Source: Shewanella salipaludis (GTDB lineage: Bacteria; Pseudomonadota; Gammaproteobacteria; Enterobacterales; Shewanellaceae). From it: a stretch of 64,000 nt of DNA. The position numbers were made by a program, and so were the translations under genes. Shown one piece after another: positions 47,206-55,000 of the stretch (positions within the stretch are counted from its first letter, which is position 1; every line of letters begins with the position of its first letter). The notes below the pieces were generated by a model, which ran no database searches, was not told the origin of the DNA, and saw nothing but the letters and a program-made list of their open reading frames with translations. The DNA lies in assembly GCF_012911865.1 (NCBI RefSeq), contig NZ_JAAXYH010000008.1:62001-126000 (forward strand), given 5' to 3'.

Positions 47206-47220
47206 GTTTCGAACCGATAC
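47206..47220 (+). promoter_or_regulatory. Degenerate operator ahead of the diiron oxygenase gene
   Basis: GTTTCGAACCGATAC has the left half intact and two mismatches in the right half. It is 107 bases before the diiron oxygenase ATG. Together with the site at 47072 it gives two operators in one divergent region. Confidence 0.6.
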
Positions 47221-47326
47221 CATGGCTGGCCTAATATCTTGGCTAGATATAAAAAACGTTGTTTAACCTTTTGTCAGCAAGATGGTTTACGGTAAAAAAT
47301 TCTTAATTAATCAATGGATGATAATC

Positions 47327-48262
47327 ATGAATCACTCGACACATAGCGCTGAAGATAATCAAATAATAAACATAATCAATGGTTTAACTGGGTTGTGGAA
47401 TAATAGGGCAATGATCCACGATGGGGACCCTAGTCTGGATATTGCTTTCGATACGAATAAAGAAGACTTTAAAGATAATTTATTACCCTTCCATACCCAT
47501 CCGGATTGGTTGGCTGCCGATGCCGAATTACGCCGTAAGGTCTTGTCTTATGGCTGGATTATATATAATGAAAAAACGATTCAGATTGAATCTAAACTAA
47601 TTACTCCAGTTTGTGACCTGATCATAGATGCCGAATTGCCTGGTACTCAAAATGACGTTATTCAACATGCCATTAGCCAAGCGCTGATCGATGAGGCATT
47701 TCACACCCTGATGGCAGTGAAAAGTGTCAATATTGTTTATCGCGAACGAGATCTGAAAAGAGTCAAACTGCCCAAGTTTGAATTGATCCATCGTTTAGAT
47801 AAGATGCTGGGAGATTGCCAGACTAATGACGATAAGAAATTGGTGCGTCTGGCGGTGGCATGTGCCTCGGAAACATTGATCACAGATTATCTGGGCTCTT
47901 TGTCCAAGGACGATATGCTCCAGCCGCTATGCTACAAAACAGTGGAAGCACATGCTGCCGATGAGTGGAGTCATTCGAGCGTGTTTTCTTACACTATGGC
48001 GGAAATTTTTTCAAAATTATCCGAGCAGCAAAGAGGCCTCTATTTGAGTGTATTGCCAAAAGCCGTGCAGGCTTTCGGCGATGATGAACTGGATGTTTGG
48101 GAAAGAGTATTGGAGGCTATCGATTTCCCTAAATATAAAGTCATCATCGAGGATTGCCGGGCCCGCAACAGGAACGCGATCAATGTCGATATTCAAGGTA
48201 TTTCTAAATTATTGAATAGTCTTGGCATTGACGAATCCAATATGCGCAATATTGCCGCTTGA
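47327..48262 (+). CDS. AurF-like diiron oxygenase (N-oxygenase family)
   Basis: The 311-residue protein fits the AurF family, diiron enzymes that oxidise arylamines to nitro compounds. All seven ligand positions known from AurF have a matching residue with the same spacing: Glu88, Glu123, His126, Glu182, His209, Glu213 and His216 (motifs IDEAFHT, ACASETL and EAHAADEWSH). The protein is therefore expected to be active. Start ATG 47327 follows two possible upstream ATGs and agrees with the family N terminus. Base use is AT-rich, unlike the flanking housekeeping genes, which suggests transfer. It lies divergent from its probable reductase. The true substrate is unknown. Confidence 0.88.
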   Translation: MNHSTHSAEDNQIINIINGLTGLWNNRAMIHDGDPSLDIAFDTNKEDFKDNLLPFHTHPDWLAADAELRRKVLSYGWIIYNEKTIQIESKLITPVCDLIIDAELPGTQNDVIQHAISQALIDEAFHTLMAVKSVNIVYRERDLKRVKLPKFELIHRLDKMLGDCQTNDDKKLVRLAVACASETLITDYLGSLSKDDMLQPLCYKTVEAHAADEWSHSSVFSYTMAEIFSKLSEQQRGLYLSVLPKAVQAFGDDELDVWERVLEAIDFPKYKVIIEDCRARNRNAINVDIQGISKLLNSLGIDESNMRNIAA

Positions 48263-48283
48263 ATGTGATTTTTCGTGAAGTCG

Positions 48284-48320
48284 GCACTAATAAGTGTGAT
48301 TGTCTCATGCTTATTAGTGC
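48284..48320. terminator. Hairpin between the convergent diiron and MarR genes
   Basis: GCACTAATAAG (48284-48294) and CTTATTAGTGC (48310-48320) pair perfectly over 11 bp around a 15-base loop. Confidence 0.7.
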
Positions 48321-48346
48321 GGCCGGCGAAGCGGTTTTCTGTGCTG

Positions 48347-48925
48347 CTATTCGCAGAGGCTCTTGAGCGTGTGTTCACGACAAATTAATTCGCCATATTG
48401 GCTGGGGAGATCTTCCCCTGTTAATTCGCAAAAAAACGCCGTGTTATTTTTCGCTAAATGAAACCTGCATGTTTTGCATAGGCCAAAACTCAGGCTGCTG
48501 GTCGCCGTCTGTATATCCACCAACAAGGACTCTAACTGCTGTTTAAGGGGGGAGGTTTCACTGTCGGAACAACGTGTGAGAGCGGCCCGCAAGCTCATCG
48601 GCGGCATGTTGTCTGCAGCTATCTGTCGACCCGCTTCGGTAAGACTCAAGTGATAGACTCTCTTGTCTTTAGTGTCTTGTTTTTTGACAACATATCCTTT
48701 GGTTTCCAGCAAGGTGATTGATTTTGACGTGGTGCCTTTGGTTGCCCCCAGAAAATCCTTTACTGCCGCTGGTGTATCGCTGAATTTGTTGCATTTATTC
48801 AAATAAAATAACACTTCCAGGTGAACCGGGTGCAAACCATGAACCAGGCCTGCCTGCCGGACCTCGTTACGGAATAAGGTGCTTAACCTTTCCAGCAAGT
48901 CGCAAATATCATCATTGTTCTTCAT
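48347..48925 (-). CDS. MarR-type regulator with C-terminal cysteine cluster
   Basis: The 192-residue protein has a winged-helix MarR domain (LHPVHLEVLFYLNKCNKFSD, GATKGTTSKSITLLETKGYV, KDKRVYHLSLTEAGRQIAA) and then an extra 45-residue tail with Cys150, Cys153, Cys166, Cys182 and His185. The C-x2-C-x12-C-x15-C spacing could hold zinc or an iron-sulfur cluster and may sense oxygen, nitric oxide or thiol stress. It lies 23 bases after its own operator copy, so it probably represses itself as well as the other copies. The metal and signal are inferred, not shown. Confidence 0.85.
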   Translation of the reverse strand: MKNNDDICDLLERLSTLFRNEVRQAGLVHGLHPVHLEVLFYLNKCNKFSDTPAAVKDFLGATKGTTSKSITLLETKGYVVKKQDTKDKRVYHLSLTEAGRQIAADNMPPMSLRAALTRCSDSETSPLKQQLESLLVDIQTATSSLSFGLCKTCRFHLAKNNTAFFCELTGEDLPSQYGELICREHTLKSLCE

Positions 48926-48947
48926 AGCTACCCGTTTACTCAGTTAA

Positions 48948-48962
48948 GTTTTCATTCGAAAC
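48948..48962 (-). promoter_or_regulatory. Operator copy in front of the cysteine-cluster MarR gene
   Basis: GTTTTCATTCGAAAC keeps the CGAAAC half and the spacing of the regulon palindrome, with mismatches in the other half. It lies 23 bases before the start codon, fitting autoregulation. Confidence 0.65.
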
Positions 48963-48966
48963 AAGG

Positions 48967-49016
48967 TTGACAAGTGTAGCATCCTGAATAAAATGAATAA
49001 AGTTTCGATGCGAAAC
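48967..49016 (+). promoter_or_regulatory. Promoter with operator for the DUF2024-MOSC genes
   Basis: TTGACA (48967-48972), a 16-base spacer and TAAAAT (48989-48994) are followed after 7 bases by the perfect palindrome GTTTCGATGCGAAAC (49002-49016). Promoter and operator spacing match the copy at 42664-42712 almost base for base, which supports one regulator for both. Confidence 0.85.
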
Positions 49017-49149
49017 TTTGAGTTATCGAACTTGATACTTAAACGGGCCGGTTCGGTCATATAACACTCAGGCATTCGGTCTGCCAAACACAGCTGCAGG
49101 CTACCTGGTGCTATGTACGCTTGGCGATTCGACAGTAAAGGGAATTTTT

Positions 49150-49410
49150 ATGAAACTTCATGTTTTTGACACTTTTGCCTATAGCAAAACAGGGAAGATA
49201 TTGCATTTCGATGTGTTGCTGTCGGAAAGAAACGAGGTTAAGGCACATCAAAGGGCGATCGAGTGGCTCGACAGCATAGGCGAGCAGGGGGCGACCATCA
49301 AACCCAGAGGCTGCACTTTCTGTCATACGGTAGCAGATGCACCCCAATTTGCCGATGAAGTGGCACGCAACGGATACGCCATTTACAAGCTCGAAGGCTG
49401 CCCTGCTTAG
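49150..49410 (+). CDS. DUF2024 protein, CxxC motif
   Basis: The 86-residue protein matches the DUF2024 family (MKLHVFDTFAYSKTGKILHF, then RAIEWLDSIGEQGATI), with GCTFCHT holding a CxxC pair. Function is unknown. AAAGGGAA precedes the ATG at 49150. It is followed after 46 bases by the MOSC gene, and both lie behind the regulon operator at 49002. Confidence 0.8.
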   Translation: MKLHVFDTFAYSKTGKILHFDVLLSERNEVKAHQRAIEWLDSIGEQGATIKPRGCTFCHTVADAPQFADEVARNGYAIYKLEGCPA

Positions 49411-49456
49411 TTGCGCTGCGGCTTGGATTTACTGCGAAAACTTGGACTTCAAATCG

Positions 49457-50149
49457 ATGCAAACAGCTAATGTAACTGTCCTGTCCGGGCGGGTGGCCCC
49501 CCTCGAGACCGGTTTGCCGAGTGCCATAGATAAGCGCCCCATAGAGAGGAATATTTGGCTGAGTCCGGAAGGGTTGAACGGCGATCAGCAAGCGGATAAG
49601 AAGCACCATGGCGGCTCGGAGCGGGCTTTGCATCTCTATCCGTTAGAGCATTATCACTACTGGCAGCAACGTTACCCTGAAAGTTCAGGCTTCAACCCCG
49701 GGGCATTCGGTGAAAACCTTTCCGCATCAGGCTTTCTCGAAAGCACCGTATGCATAGGGGACATTTTTCAATTGGATGAAGCCGTGATCCAAGTCAGTCA
49801 GCCGCGTTCACCTTGCTTTAAGTTGAATCACAGTTTCATGCGATCCGACATGGCCTTGACGGTGCAAATCAATGGTAATGGGGGGTATTTGTTTCGGGTG
49901 CTAACACCCGGTCATGTGCACCCAGAGGCGAGGATGTCATTGCTGGCTCGGCAGTGGCCCGAGCTAACCGTCAGGGAAGTGGCATGGCGATTCTTTAACG
50001 ACCCCTTGAATAAAGCCTTCCTGGGCCGACTCTCAGAGTGCGAGGTGCTTTCAGAGAGCTGGCAAAGTAAAGTACGGCAACGTTTGCAATCGGGCCTGGT
50101 AGAAGATTGGAATAAACGCCTGTTTGGTTTTATGGATTTACCCGCATGA
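49457..50149 (+). CDS. MOSC-domain protein, YiiM-like
   Basis: The 230-residue protein has the MOSC motifs HHGGSERALHLYP, FGENLSASGF and the molybdenum-ligand cysteine in QPRSPCFKLN, followed by a three-helix C-terminal domain, which is the YiiM arrangement. Family members are molybdenum enzymes that reduce N-hydroxylated compounds such as 6-N-hydroxylaminopurine. This matches well with an N-oxygenase in the same regulon. ATG 49457 is used because upstream residues have no family match. Confidence 0.88.
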   Translation: MQTANVTVLSGRVAPLETGLPSAIDKRPIERNIWLSPEGLNGDQQADKKHHGGSERALHLYPLEHYHYWQQRYPESSGFNPGAFGENLSASGFLESTVCIGDIFQLDEAVIQVSQPRSPCFKLNHSFMRSDMALTVQINGNGGYLFRVLTPGHVHPEARMSLLARQWPELTVREVAWRFFNDPLNKAFLGRLSECEVLSESWQSKVRQRLQSGLVEDWNKRLFGFMDLPA

Positions 50150-50393
50150 CCCCCGGCTTGGCGCTATGCCGCCCTGGCTGCATTTTCTGACTTCCTCCCC
50201 GTACTGCTCCAACGCAAGCGCGACGCCTGAGCAACAGCCACTCACTCCAGGGTGGCTGATTTTTAATGTCATATGGATATAAAAATTAAGTTTAACTTAC
50301 AAATCAACGGCTAAACCATACGCTACACTTTCTGTAGCAATCGGCATTCGGTTATTGTATGCTGCAAAAAATGGCGGCGATGAAGAGAAAAAT

Positions 50394-50759
50394 ATGTCAC
50401 TCCCTATCCCTGGAACCCAGGTTCGAGGCTCGAAAACCGGTAAACCTATCATGGCCCTGTTCGATCTCCTGGGCCGCACCTGGTGCCTGGGCATCATTTG
50501 GCAATTGAGCCTGGACAATGCCACCTTCCGCCAGCTGCAGGCGCGCTGCGAGGATATTTCGCCGACCTTGCTCAATACCAGGCTAAAGGAGCTCTTCCAG
50601 CTGGACTTGGTACAGAAAACGCCCCTGGGTTATGGCCTGACGCCCCATGGCAAGGCGCTGGCGTTATTGATCAGACCCATGGCGCCCTGGGCCCGGCAAT
50701 GGGCCGACAACATACAGAGGCTGAAGGATAATTCGCCGGAGGATGATAGCCATGCTTAA
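50394..50759 (+). CDS. HxlR-family transcriptional regulator
   Basis: The 121-residue winged-helix protein has the HxlR pattern: ALFDLLGRTWCLGIIWQLSL, FRQLQARCEDISPTLLNTRL and the wing KTPLGYGLTPHGKALALLI. Members often sense electrophiles or other thiol-reactive signals through a cysteine, and one is present in the helix (TWCLG). ATG 50394 is used; the frame is open further upstream. It overlaps the start of nudC by 8 bases, so both are cotranscribed. Confidence 0.85.
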   Translation: MSLPIPGTQVRGSKTGKPIMALFDLLGRTWCLGIIWQLSLDNATFRQLQARCEDISPTLLNTRLKELFQLDLVQKTPLGYGLTPHGKALALLIRPMAPWARQWADNIQRLKDNSPEDDSHA

Positions 50760-51681
50760 ATACAGTGCCATGATGCTCAACCGCGCATCCGCTGATCGTA
50801 AAGATCCCAAGTGGCTGGCGGCCAGGATAAACCACGCCAGTCGCTGGTTGTTGACCCATTCTGATGACAATTTCTTCTGCAAGATCAGCCACCGGCCATT
50901 GCTCCTCAGTCATGACGATGTCGCGCATCTGGACTTGACCCAGGGGATCTTCCTGGGTCTGGACGAGGCCAAGGAGGAGTGCGCCTATTTCGCCCTGGAT
51001 ATGACCCACCTCGACAACTCTGCCCTGTCCGGTGCGCTGGCCGCTGGCGAGTTTATCGATCTGCGCAAAGCCGCCTTGGTACTGGAGAATCCCCTGGCAT
51101 CCATGCTGGCACTGGCGCGGGGACTGAGTTTCTGGCATAGAAGCCATAGGTTCTGTGGCCGCTGCGGCACGGAGAATATCGCCATAGAGGCTGGGCATGC
51201 GCGCGCTTGCCCCAACGGCGACTGTGGCCATCTGACCTTTCCGCGCACGGATCCCGCGGTGATCATGCTGGTGCAACGGCGCTTCGCCGATGGCGTGGAG
51301 CGCTGCCTCCTCGGTCGTCAGGCTATCTGGCCCGAAGGGGTGTTTTCGACCCTGGCGGGCTTCGTCGATCCGGGAGAAACACTGGAACAGGCGGTAGGCC
51401 GCGAGGTGCTGGAGGAGGCCGGCATAAGCGTGACCCATGTGCGCTACATCGCCTCCCAGCCCTGGCCGTTTCCGGCCTCCATCATGCTGGGTTTCATCGC
51501 CGACGCCACCACGGAAAGCATCAGGATAGATAAAGATGAAATAGATGAGGCGCGCTGGTTTTCCCGCGCAGAGCTGGCGGAGTTTGGCGAGTGGGGCGAC
51601 GAAGGCCCTGGCCTCAAGCTGACCCGCCACGATTCCATCTCGCGCTACCTGATTGAATATTGGCGCGATTTAAAGTGTTAG
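50752..51681 (+). CDS. nudC: NAD+ diphosphatase NudC (zinc-ribbon Nudix)
   Basis: The 309-residue protein has an N-terminal NudC domain, a zinc ribbon (RFCGRCGTENI and ACPNGDCGHLTFPR), and a Nudix box (GETLEQAVGREVLEEAG) followed by SQPWPFPASIMLGF, a signature of NAD pyrophosphatases. It splits NADH and can remove NAD caps from RNA. ATG 50752 is preferred because GGAGG ends 9 bases before it, whereas ATG 50743 directly touches the ribosome site. It follows the HxlR regulator, which may control it. Confidence 0.92.
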   Translation: MLKYSAMMLNRASADRKDPKWLAARINHASRWLLTHSDDNFFCKISHRPLLLSHDDVAHLDLTQGIFLGLDEAKEECAYFALDMTHLDNSALSGALAAGEFIDLRKAALVLENPLASMLALARGLSFWHRSHRFCGRCGTENIAIEAGHARACPNGDCGHLTFPRTDPAVIMLVQRRFADGVERCLLGRQAIWPEGVFSTLAGFVDPGETLEQAVGREVLEEAGISVTHVRYIASQPWPFPASIMLGFIADATTESIRIDKDEIDEARWFSRAELAEFGEWGDEGPGLKLTRHDSISRYLIEYWRDLKC

Positions 51682-51916
51682 CGCAGATCTCAGGCGGATT
51701 TTCTTCGGCCTCGCCAGGAGCGGCTGGACGAGCCGGGACCCGGCAGCAGGGGAGGGCTTCAGTCGGTTGGCTCTCTGGTGGCGATTCATGGAAATGTCAT
51801 GCTGATACAATAATTTTGCCATGAATTTCAAGTAGAGTCCGCAACTCGAAACCTGGACGGGCAATGTGCGGGCAATAGCACTCGCCTGAAACAATAGCCA
51901 ATCATCCGGTATTTAC

Positions 51917-52387
51917 ATGATAGAAATCACCATTCCCGGCTTTACATCGCTGACGCTGCAGCACTTGGTCTCGGACTACAATGGCACCCTGGCGGCGGAT
52001 GGCAAGTTGCTCCCAGGCGTGGCCGAATTATTTGAAAAGCTGGCGCCCGGGATTCAAATTCACGTGATCACCGCAGACACCTTCGGCCTGGCCCGGAGCC
52101 AGCTGGCCGGGCTGCCGGTGACCCTGGAGATCATTCCACTCGAGCGCCAGGCCGAGGCCAAGTTGGCCGTGATCGAGCGTCTCGGCGCCGACAGCGTCTT
52201 CGCCGTCGGTAACGGTGCCAACGATCGTCTGATGCTGGGCCGTGCCGCCGTCGGGGTCGCGCTGCTGCAGAAGGAAGGAGCCTCGGCCGCCACCCTGGCA
52301 AGCGCAGATCTGGTCTCCGGCAATATTGTCGACGCCCTGGAACTGCTGCTGCATCCCAAGCGTTTGATCGCAACCCTGAGGGCCTGA
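51917..52387 (+). CDS. HAD-family protein, soluble P-type ATPase-like
   Basis: The 156-residue protein has the HAD fold (VSDYNGTLAADG, VITADTFG, FAVGNGANDRLML, a C-terminal ADLVSGNIVDALELLL). The motif I is DYNGT, where the usual second aspartate is asparagine, as in the soluble P-type ATPase-like group of HAD proteins. It may act as a phosphatase on small substrates or have lost activity. It is a single gene. Confidence 0.8.
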   Translation: MIEITIPGFTSLTLQHLVSDYNGTLAADGKLLPGVAELFEKLAPGIQIHVITADTFGLARSQLAGLPVTLEIIPLERQAEAKLAVIERLGADSVFAVGNGANDRLMLGRAAVGVALLQKEGASAATLASADLVSGNIVDALELLLHPKRLIATLRA

Positions 52388-52457
52388 ACACTTGCCAGCC
52401 TGCTACATTAGCGAGCGCCTATTAGCGAGAGCTTGAGATCAGGTCTTAATTCCTACG

Positions 52458-53042
52458 TCATGATCCACAGCGCCAGTATTCAAGGTTTTTAATTATCAGC
52501 TCGTCAATCTCATGATAATTTTTGATGTTGTCTCTATGGAGGCTGTATCGCAAGTTAACTCCATCATGCTGAATGGTCCTGAAACACTCGTAATCTTCCT
52601 TCGAGTTCAGATCGCAACTGCCCCATAGCTGCAGCTTTTCTTCTTTTTTGTTGTAAACGGACCATTGGTAAGGGTCGTGCGCTTTCAATACCAGCAGATC
52701 TGTACCTGGCAAGAGGCTTTCCAATGTTGAGTCGGATGGCAGTTCGGCGCTGATATTCACGGGCTGGAAGTTGACGGGCAAGTTTTGCACCAACTGACCT
52801 GCGTCAGGCATGGATATTGTGGTGCGAAAACCCGTAACATGCTTAGCCACATACTCCGCAGGGAAGAAGAGTATGGGGGCCGCAGATAACTGGCTATCGA
52901 AGGCGGTGTCTCCGGCATTCGATGCAATAGAGCTGGCGGGTGAAAGATATTCGGCAGGAAAACACCAGTGCTGCCATGCAACCTCTTGCTGATCGCAGCC
53001 AGAGAGTGAAATCAAAGGGAATAACAGTAAAAATGGCTTCAT
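52458..53042 (-). CDS. Lipoprotein of unknown function, second gene of an AT-rich pair
   Basis: The 194-residue protein has a lipobox (PLISLSGCDQQ) and no domain I recognise. WCFPAEYLSP and LFFPAEYVAKHV near the start of the mature chain are similar to each other and may be a duplicated element. Its ATG overlaps the stop of the upstream gene (ATGA at 53039-53042), so the two are tightly coupled. Base composition is lower in GC than neighbours. A toxin-immunity or effector-partner pair is one possibility. Confidence 0.6.
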   Translation of the reverse strand: MKPFLLLFPLISLSGCDQQEVAWQHWCFPAEYLSPASSIASNAGDTAFDSQLSAAPILFFPAEYVAKHVTGFRTTISMPDAGQLVQNLPVNFQPVNISAELPSDSTLESLLPGTDLLVLKAHDPYQWSVYNKKEEKLQLWGSCDLNSKEDYECFRTIQHDGVNLRYSLHRDNIKNYHEIDELIIKNLEYWRCGS

Positions 53043-53617
53043 TGGCTCGTCCCCCGGTAGCCCTCATCGGAATCACAATCATGACAATATAAATCGCCAT
53101 ACAAGGCAAATTCTGCGGCATCCGGGATGGCTTCAAGCCAGGTCCCGCCATAAAAGTTTGAGGGTATATTAAACTCACTGAACGCCAGATGATGGTAATC
53201 TGCCATTTGTTTTAAACTTAACTTTCCGGCTATATTGCCGGTTTTGTTTTTATAATCATCTTGTACAAAACGTATGTGCCAACGCGCTACCCGTATGCCG
53301 ACCTGCTTGATTTTCTCTCTGGTTTCCTTAAAGTTTCCTCTAAATCCGCCTTTATTCAGGCCGGTGGCTAAGTTGACCACTGTCGATCTTGCCATAAATT
53401 CCCAGTATGAAAACCCCTTGTAGTTCCAGAACTTTGGATCTCCCTTGCCGATTTCTTGTCTTAATTTTTCGACATCAGTGACCCATAATGCGTAGCCTAT
53501 GCGGGCAACCGGGTCTTTTTTATCTAATCGGCTCTTCCAAAATGCTTCTAGGTTTCCTGATATTTGGTAGGCTCTTTCTTGAGGGGTAATAGCAAGATCT
53601 GTCTCTGTAGCCGACAT
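53039..53617 (-). CDS. Protein of unknown function, first gene of an AT-rich pair
   Basis: The 192-residue protein is soluble and has no signal peptide. Conserved-looking segments are RIGYALWVTDVEKLRQEIGK, MARSTVVNLATGLNKGGFRG and a C-terminal LYCHDCDSDEGY with two cysteines. I do not recognise the family. Gene order (soluble protein, then lipoprotein) resembles cytosolic effector plus envelope partner pairs, but no secretion genes are adjacent. Lower GC than the flanks points to acquisition. Confidence 0.6.
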   Translation of the reverse strand: MSATETDLAITPQERAYQISGNLEAFWKSRLDKKDPVARIGYALWVTDVEKLRQEIGKGDPKFWNYKGFSYWEFMARSTVVNLATGLNKGGFRGNFKETREKIKQVGIRVARWHIRFVQDDYKNKTGNIAGKLSLKQMADYHHLAFSEFNIPSNFYGGTWLEAIPDAAEFALYGDLYCHDCDSDEGYRGTSQ

Positions 53618-53802
53618 TTAAATTCCTTTTTAAAATATTCCATTTGGCTGTCATGACCGCACTTATCTGGACGGTTATGGGAAAGTACAAGAAAAACCGA
53701 GTCGGGTAAAGCTGCTCACTTGAGTTAAATAGGACATCATGGGGAAATTGGCTACAGCTTCCAATTTGTCATCTCAGGCTCGCCCTCCTCGCTGCCAATG
53801 AC

Positions 53803-53829
53803 AAAAAAGGCCGAACTTGTGTTCGGCCT
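53803..53829 (-). terminator. Rho-independent terminator after ppaC
   Basis: AGGCCGAAC (53808-53816), loop TTGT and GTTCGGCCT (53821-53829) are preceded on the plus strand by six A residues, which read as T on the minus strand. Confidence 0.88.
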
Positions 53830-53857
53830 CTTTGCTTAGGGCTGTGGCGAGGGCAAC

Positions 53858-54778
53858 TTAAGCGAAGGCTTCCTGCAGCTGGGGCACTACCTGCTTCTTG
53901 CGGCTCAGTACGCCGTCGAGCCAGACGCGGCCGTTTACTGTGGCCTTGCCGTAGGCGCGGCTGGTCAGTTCGTTGTCGTCGGACACCACCAGCATCTCGG
54001 AGCCTTCCTTCATTATGTCGGTCAGCAGCAGCAGCACGCTGTGGCGCTGGCCTTCAACCTTGAGGGCGGCTATGTCGGCCTCGAGTTCGGCCTTGATGTC
54101 ATCGAACACCGACAGGTCTATGACTTCCAGCTGGCCTATGCCCACCAGCTTGCCGTTCATGTTGAAGTCCTTGAAATCGCGCATCACCAGATCCCGCGCC
54201 GGGGTGCCTTCGACGGCGGATTTCACCTTGAACATCTCCATGCCCAGGGCCTTGAAGTCTTCGACATCGGCGATCTCGGCCAGGGCCTCGACGCAGCGGA
54301 TATCGGCTGTGGTGCAGGTGGGTGACTTGAAGATCACGGTATCGCTCAGGATGGCGCACAGCATGATGCCGGCGATATTGGCCGGGATGGCCACCTGGTA
54401 GAAGTCATACATCATCTTGATGACGGTGTTGCTGCAGCCCACGGGACGGATCCAGCACTCCAGCGGCGTCGAGGTGGTCAGATCCCCCAGCTTGTGGTGA
54501 TCTACTATGCCGACGATAGTCGCTTCGGCTATGTCGTCCGGCGCCTGGGTCAGCTCGGAGTGATCGACAATATAAACCTGCTCACCCGCGTAGCTGGTCT
54601 TGTACTCCGGGGCCTCGAAGCCGAATTTGTCCAAGATGAAGGCGGTTTCCGGCGACAGTTCGCCCAGACGGGCGGCAATGGCTTCTTCGCCGATTTGGTT
54701 TTTCAGGTAGGCCAGGGCGATGGCACCACAGATGGAATCTGAATCGGGGATCTTGTGACCTACAACATACATTGGCAT
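53858..54778 (-). CDS. ppaC: Manganese-dependent inorganic pyrophosphatase (family II)
   Basis: PpaC splits pyrophosphate. The 306-residue protein has family II metal motifs in order: GHKIPDSDSICGAIA, VDHSE, VDHHKLGD (the DHH motif), then a C-terminal segment with SRKKQVVP. This fold differs from the family I PpA enzyme. A terminator follows on the same strand. It stands alone. Confidence 0.95.
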   Translation of the reverse strand: MPMYVVGHKIPDSDSICGAIALAYLKNQIGEEAIAARLGELSPETAFILDKFGFEAPEYKTSYAGEQVYIVDHSELTQAPDDIAEATIVGIVDHHKLGDLTTSTPLECWIRPVGCSNTVIKMMYDFYQVAIPANIAGIMLCAILSDTVIFKSPTCTTADIRCVEALAEIADVEDFKALGMEMFKVKSAVEGTPARDLVMRDFKDFNMNGKLVGIGQLEVIDLSVFDDIKAELEADIAALKVEGQRHSVLLLLTDIMKEGSEMLVVSDDNELTSRAYGKATVNGRVWLDGVLSRKKQVVPQLQEAFA

Positions 54779-55000
54779 TCGGGGCTCTCCTCTAAAATTG
54801 CCGCGATTTTATCAAAGATCTTGCGGATCGGGAAATAGCCAAGAGGGGCAGAGGGAAAATTCGCGAAATATGTCTGGCGACACCCTGGGATTGGCGCGCC
54901 TTTGACCCCAGGATGCGACTAAGTTGGCTGCCACTATGCTGATGACCGATTCCTGCAAACTGGCCGCATGCAGCCAGAGCAGTGACAGGTTTGAATCTGC

